From Desulfobacteraceae bacterium UBA5623 (GTDB lineage Bacteria; Desulfobacterota; DSM-4660; Desulfatiglandales; Desulfatiglandaceae), in the NCBI GenBank assembly GCA_002424495.1, contig DIKH01000085.1:1-6603 (forward strand): a stretch of 6,603 bases of DNA, read 5' to 3'. How positions within the stretch are numbered: the stretch's first letter is position 1; every line of letters starts with the position of its first letter. Made by a program: the position numbers and the translations under genes. Below, one piece after another: positions 5,341 to 6,603 of the stretch. The notes under the pieces were generated by a model that saw only the letters and a program-made list of their open reading frames with translations, was not told where the DNA came from and ran no database searches.

Positions 5341-5440
5341 AATTCCCAACCTTACAAGTTGATTATTTATTTATGCCCATTTTCCCGTCTAACATTCTAC
5401 TCCGTATTTTTCATTTTCTATTTAAAGTGAGATTTCACCA

Positions 5441-6244
5441 TCACCCCGAACGACCGATTTTGCCGGCCCTGTATGCCTTGGTAAAATTCATGCAGTGCCG
5501 ATCTCTTCCAATGACAAGCTCCGCTGCAAGGATTGTTGAAACAAGCGCAGTATCTGTCGGATCCATAATTGCGGAATCCATACCCGCTGCGATCGCCAGC
5601 GTAAGAAACACATGATTGATATAGGTCCTTGCAGGGAGCCCAAAAGAGATATTACTTGCTCCAGCCGTAATATGAGCGTTCGGGAACGCCTTTTTTACGG
5701 CCCTTACCGTGTTCAAAGCGATGTTGCCGCTTTCATTGTTCGTAGCGATGGTCATAACCAACGGATCGACATATACACGCTCATCCGGTATCCCCGCACC
5801 ATGAATAGAATCAAAAAGAGTGCGGATAGCCGTCATCCGTCTATCAACGCCCTCGGGAATACCTGTGTCATCCATGGCAAGTGCAATTACAGGGCAATTA
5901 TTCTTAGCAATAAGCGGAAGAATGCCCTTTAGTTTTTCGGATTCAGCACTGATTGAGTTGATCACAGGAGGGATGCGTGCCTCCCCAATTGCGGCAGAAA
6001 GGGATTCAGCGTTGGGGCTGTCCAAACAAAGCAACACATCGGTCACATCCTGTACGGTTTTAACCAGCCATATAAGATCTTCCGGCTCCCTGTCTATACC
6101 TGTTCCCGCATTGATGTCCAATATATCAGCGCCGCATGCCACCTGGCGTGTGGCCAGGGCCTGGATGTAACCGAAGTCTTTTTCGAGAATCGCTTTATTG
6201 ACGCGCTTGGTGGTGCCGTTAATTTTTTCCCCGATGATCAACAT
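5441..6244 (-). CDS. DHPS-like methyltetrahydrofolate:corrinoid methyltransferase (AcsE/MtrH-type)
   Basis: A 267-residue cytoplasmic TIM-barrel protein of the pterin-binding (dihydropteroate synthase-like) family, closely patterned on AcsE (MeTr), which moves the methyl group between methyltetrahydrofolate and the corrinoid of a corrinoid protein. The N-terminus MLIIGEKING matches the family's MLIIGERING. Expected pterin-site residues are present: D75 in LLCLDS, N96 in PVINS, D160 in VYVDPL and N198 in GASNIS. Further shared segments are CGADILDINAG (37-47) and GLPARTYINHVFL (202-214). The length equals AcsE (about 262). The ATG has a G6 ribosome site (6248-6253) only 3 nt away. It lies downstream of a URO-D-family methyltransferase and a broken activator ORF and overlaps the latter by 26 bp, so it is translated within the same operon. 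The true partner, CoFeSP or a substrate-specific corrinoid protein, is not in view; the absence of acetyl-CoA synthase genes here leaves this open. Confidence 0.92.
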   Translation of the reverse strand: MLIIGEKINGTTKRVNKAILEKDFGYIQALATRQVACGADILDINAGTGIDREPEDLIWLVKTVQDVTDVLLCLDSPNAESLSAAIGEARIPPVINSISAESEKLKGILPLIAKNNCPVIALAMDDTGIPEGVDRRMTAIRTLFDSIHGAGIPDERVYVDPLVMTIATNNESGNIALNTVRAVKKAFPNAHITAGASNISFGLPARTYINHVFLTLAIAAGMDSAIMDPTDTALVSTILAAELVIGRDRHCMNFTKAYRAGKIGRSG

Positions 6245-6404
6245 ATACCCCCCGTGTTTTCATGAAAGATTTAAAACCGCATGGCCCCTGCGCCTCAATG
6301 AGTTTGGTGCCCCTGGTAACGGAGATACGTTTACCGGTTGGATGAAGAACAATTCGACAAGTTAAGGGCGTTTTTGCGATGTCTTCGATGGTGTTATGAA
6401 TCAC
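6219..6404 (-). pseudogene. truncated N-terminus of a RACo-like corrinoid activation protein
   Basis: A 61-codon ORF from GTG 6402-6404. Residues about 16-38 (CRIVLHPTGKRISVTRGTKL, then IEA) match the first strands of the [2Fe-2S] domain of RACo/DUF4445 ASKHA reductive activators, typically V.F.P.G..v.v..GttLleAa. Soon after LIEA the match ends, the cluster cysteine series (C-x5-C-x2-C) is missing, and the frame runs into the start of the DHPS-like gene. Full RACo proteins are about 600 residues, so over 90% is absent, consistent with an internal deletion joining the 5' end to the leader of the next gene. It starts 6 bp after the stop of the URO-D-family gene and lacks a clear ribosome site. 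In a complete cluster this activator would re-reduce oxidised Co(II) corrinoid using ATP; here another copy must do it if the pathway works. Confidence 0.5.
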
Positions 6405-6410
6405 GAGACA

Positions 6411-6603
6411 TTAGACAGGCGCACCGAAATCGCGGCCGGCCGCAACATAAGCTTCCATGTTTTCAGATTTTGCATCAATCGGGGCCTCACAGCCCGGGGC
6501 AAGCAGGAATCCGGTTGGGCCGATATCTCGAATAAGCTCTCGGGCATAGGAATAAACCGCCTCAGCCGTACCGGTTTTCAGCAAAGCAGAAGGGATGTCT
6601 CCC
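6411..6603 (-). CDS. C-terminal part of a uroporphyrinogen decarboxylase (URO-D) family corrinoid methyltransferase
   Basis: The last 63 codons are visible; the 5' part lies beyond the right edge. The segment reads GDIPSALLKTGTAEAVYSYA, then RELIRDIGPTGFLLAPGCEA, PIDAKSENMEAYVAAG and RDFGAPV, ending at TAA 6411-6413. LLAPGCEAPIDAKSENMEA is the typical C-terminal signature of MtaA/URO-D-family proteins (G.il..GC.ip.dtp.eNl.a). Family members of this sort in anaerobes transfer methyl groups to or from corrinoid proteins, and fewer act as true haem-pathway decarboxylases. Grouping with a pterin:corrinoid methyltransferase and a RACo-like fragment supports the methyltransferase reading. The substrate cannot be inferred from this part. 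Confidence 0.82.
   Translation of the reverse strand, partial: GDIPSALLKTGTAEAVYSYARELIRDIGPTGFLLAPGCEAPIDAKSENMEAYVAAGRDFGAPV

Larger units (their letters stand above)
5137..5440. other. 304-bp intergenic region
   Basis: No credible gene on either strand. On the minus strand it carries the leader and promoter of the cupredoxin-like gene (5137-5219), a short GGAG/CTCC stem followed by a T-rich run (5254-5278) that might be a weak terminator, and a G/C-rich hairpin (5292-5340). The part from 5345 to 5440 is AT-rich and shows only a 9-bp complement to the hairpin's left arm at 5370-5378. Confidence 0.6.

Noticed and set aside
5328..6170. Plus-strand ORFs opposite the pterin methyltransferase gene
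   Set aside because: Antisense shadows of a protein with a full set of active-site residues.

Overview
The window reads as a chromosomal segment of an anaerobic bacterium, most likely a Desulfobacterota (deltaproteobacterial) lineage. The evidence is a corrinoid methyl-transfer cluster (URO-D-family methyltransferase end, RACo-like remnant, AcsE/MtrH-type pterin methyltransferase), an FmdE-family protein and a variant Rieske-type protein. This assignment is inference from gene content only; no rRNA, tRNA or CRISPR is visible. Every confident gene lies on the minus strand.

Layout, left to right. Positions 1-245 are non-coding or edge sequence: about 40 bp that could be a gene end or start, a short degenerate tandem repeat (47-84), and a near-perfect palindromic MITE-like element (119-242) ending 3 bp from the stop of the next gene. 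Positions 246-2369 hold a large family-5 (oligopeptide type) solute-binding protein with its own strong sigma70-like promoter (2402-2429). A weak terminator (2459-2484) separates it from an FmdE-family zinc-ribbon protein (2493-3107). Just upstream of that is a 3' remnant of an ADP-ribosylglycohydrolase (3157-3375), then a small Rieske-like protein (3379-3804) whose second cluster histidine is replaced by asparagine.

Positions 3805-4692 look decayed. They hold an unrecognised small gene interrupted by an in-frame TAA (3967-4347), two adjacent AT-rich dyads (4365-4409), and a plus-strand coding-like stretch without a start codon (4467-4700). Next come an exported four-cysteine protein of probable cupredoxin-like fold (4693-5136) with a clear promoter and Shine-Dalgarno, and a 304-bp gap with a G/C-rich hairpin (5292-5340) that resembles REP/IS200-type repeats.

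The right end (5441-6603) is an operon-like run on the minus strand: the C-terminus of a URO-D-family methyltransferase (cut by the window edge), a 61-codon ORF that looks like the truncated N-terminus of the corrinoid activator RACo, and a complete DHPS-like methyltetrahydrofolate:corrinoid methyltransferase. Together they indicate methyl transfer between a methyl donor, a corrinoid protein and tetrahydrofolate, but the local activator gene appears broken.

The overall theme is a few intact genes among several gene fragments and small palindromic elements. I found no clear new multi-gene system. The most distinctive items are the CxxN Rieske variant, the palindromic element at 119-242, the RACo remnant inside the methyltransferase operon and the nonsense-interrupted hypothetical gene.
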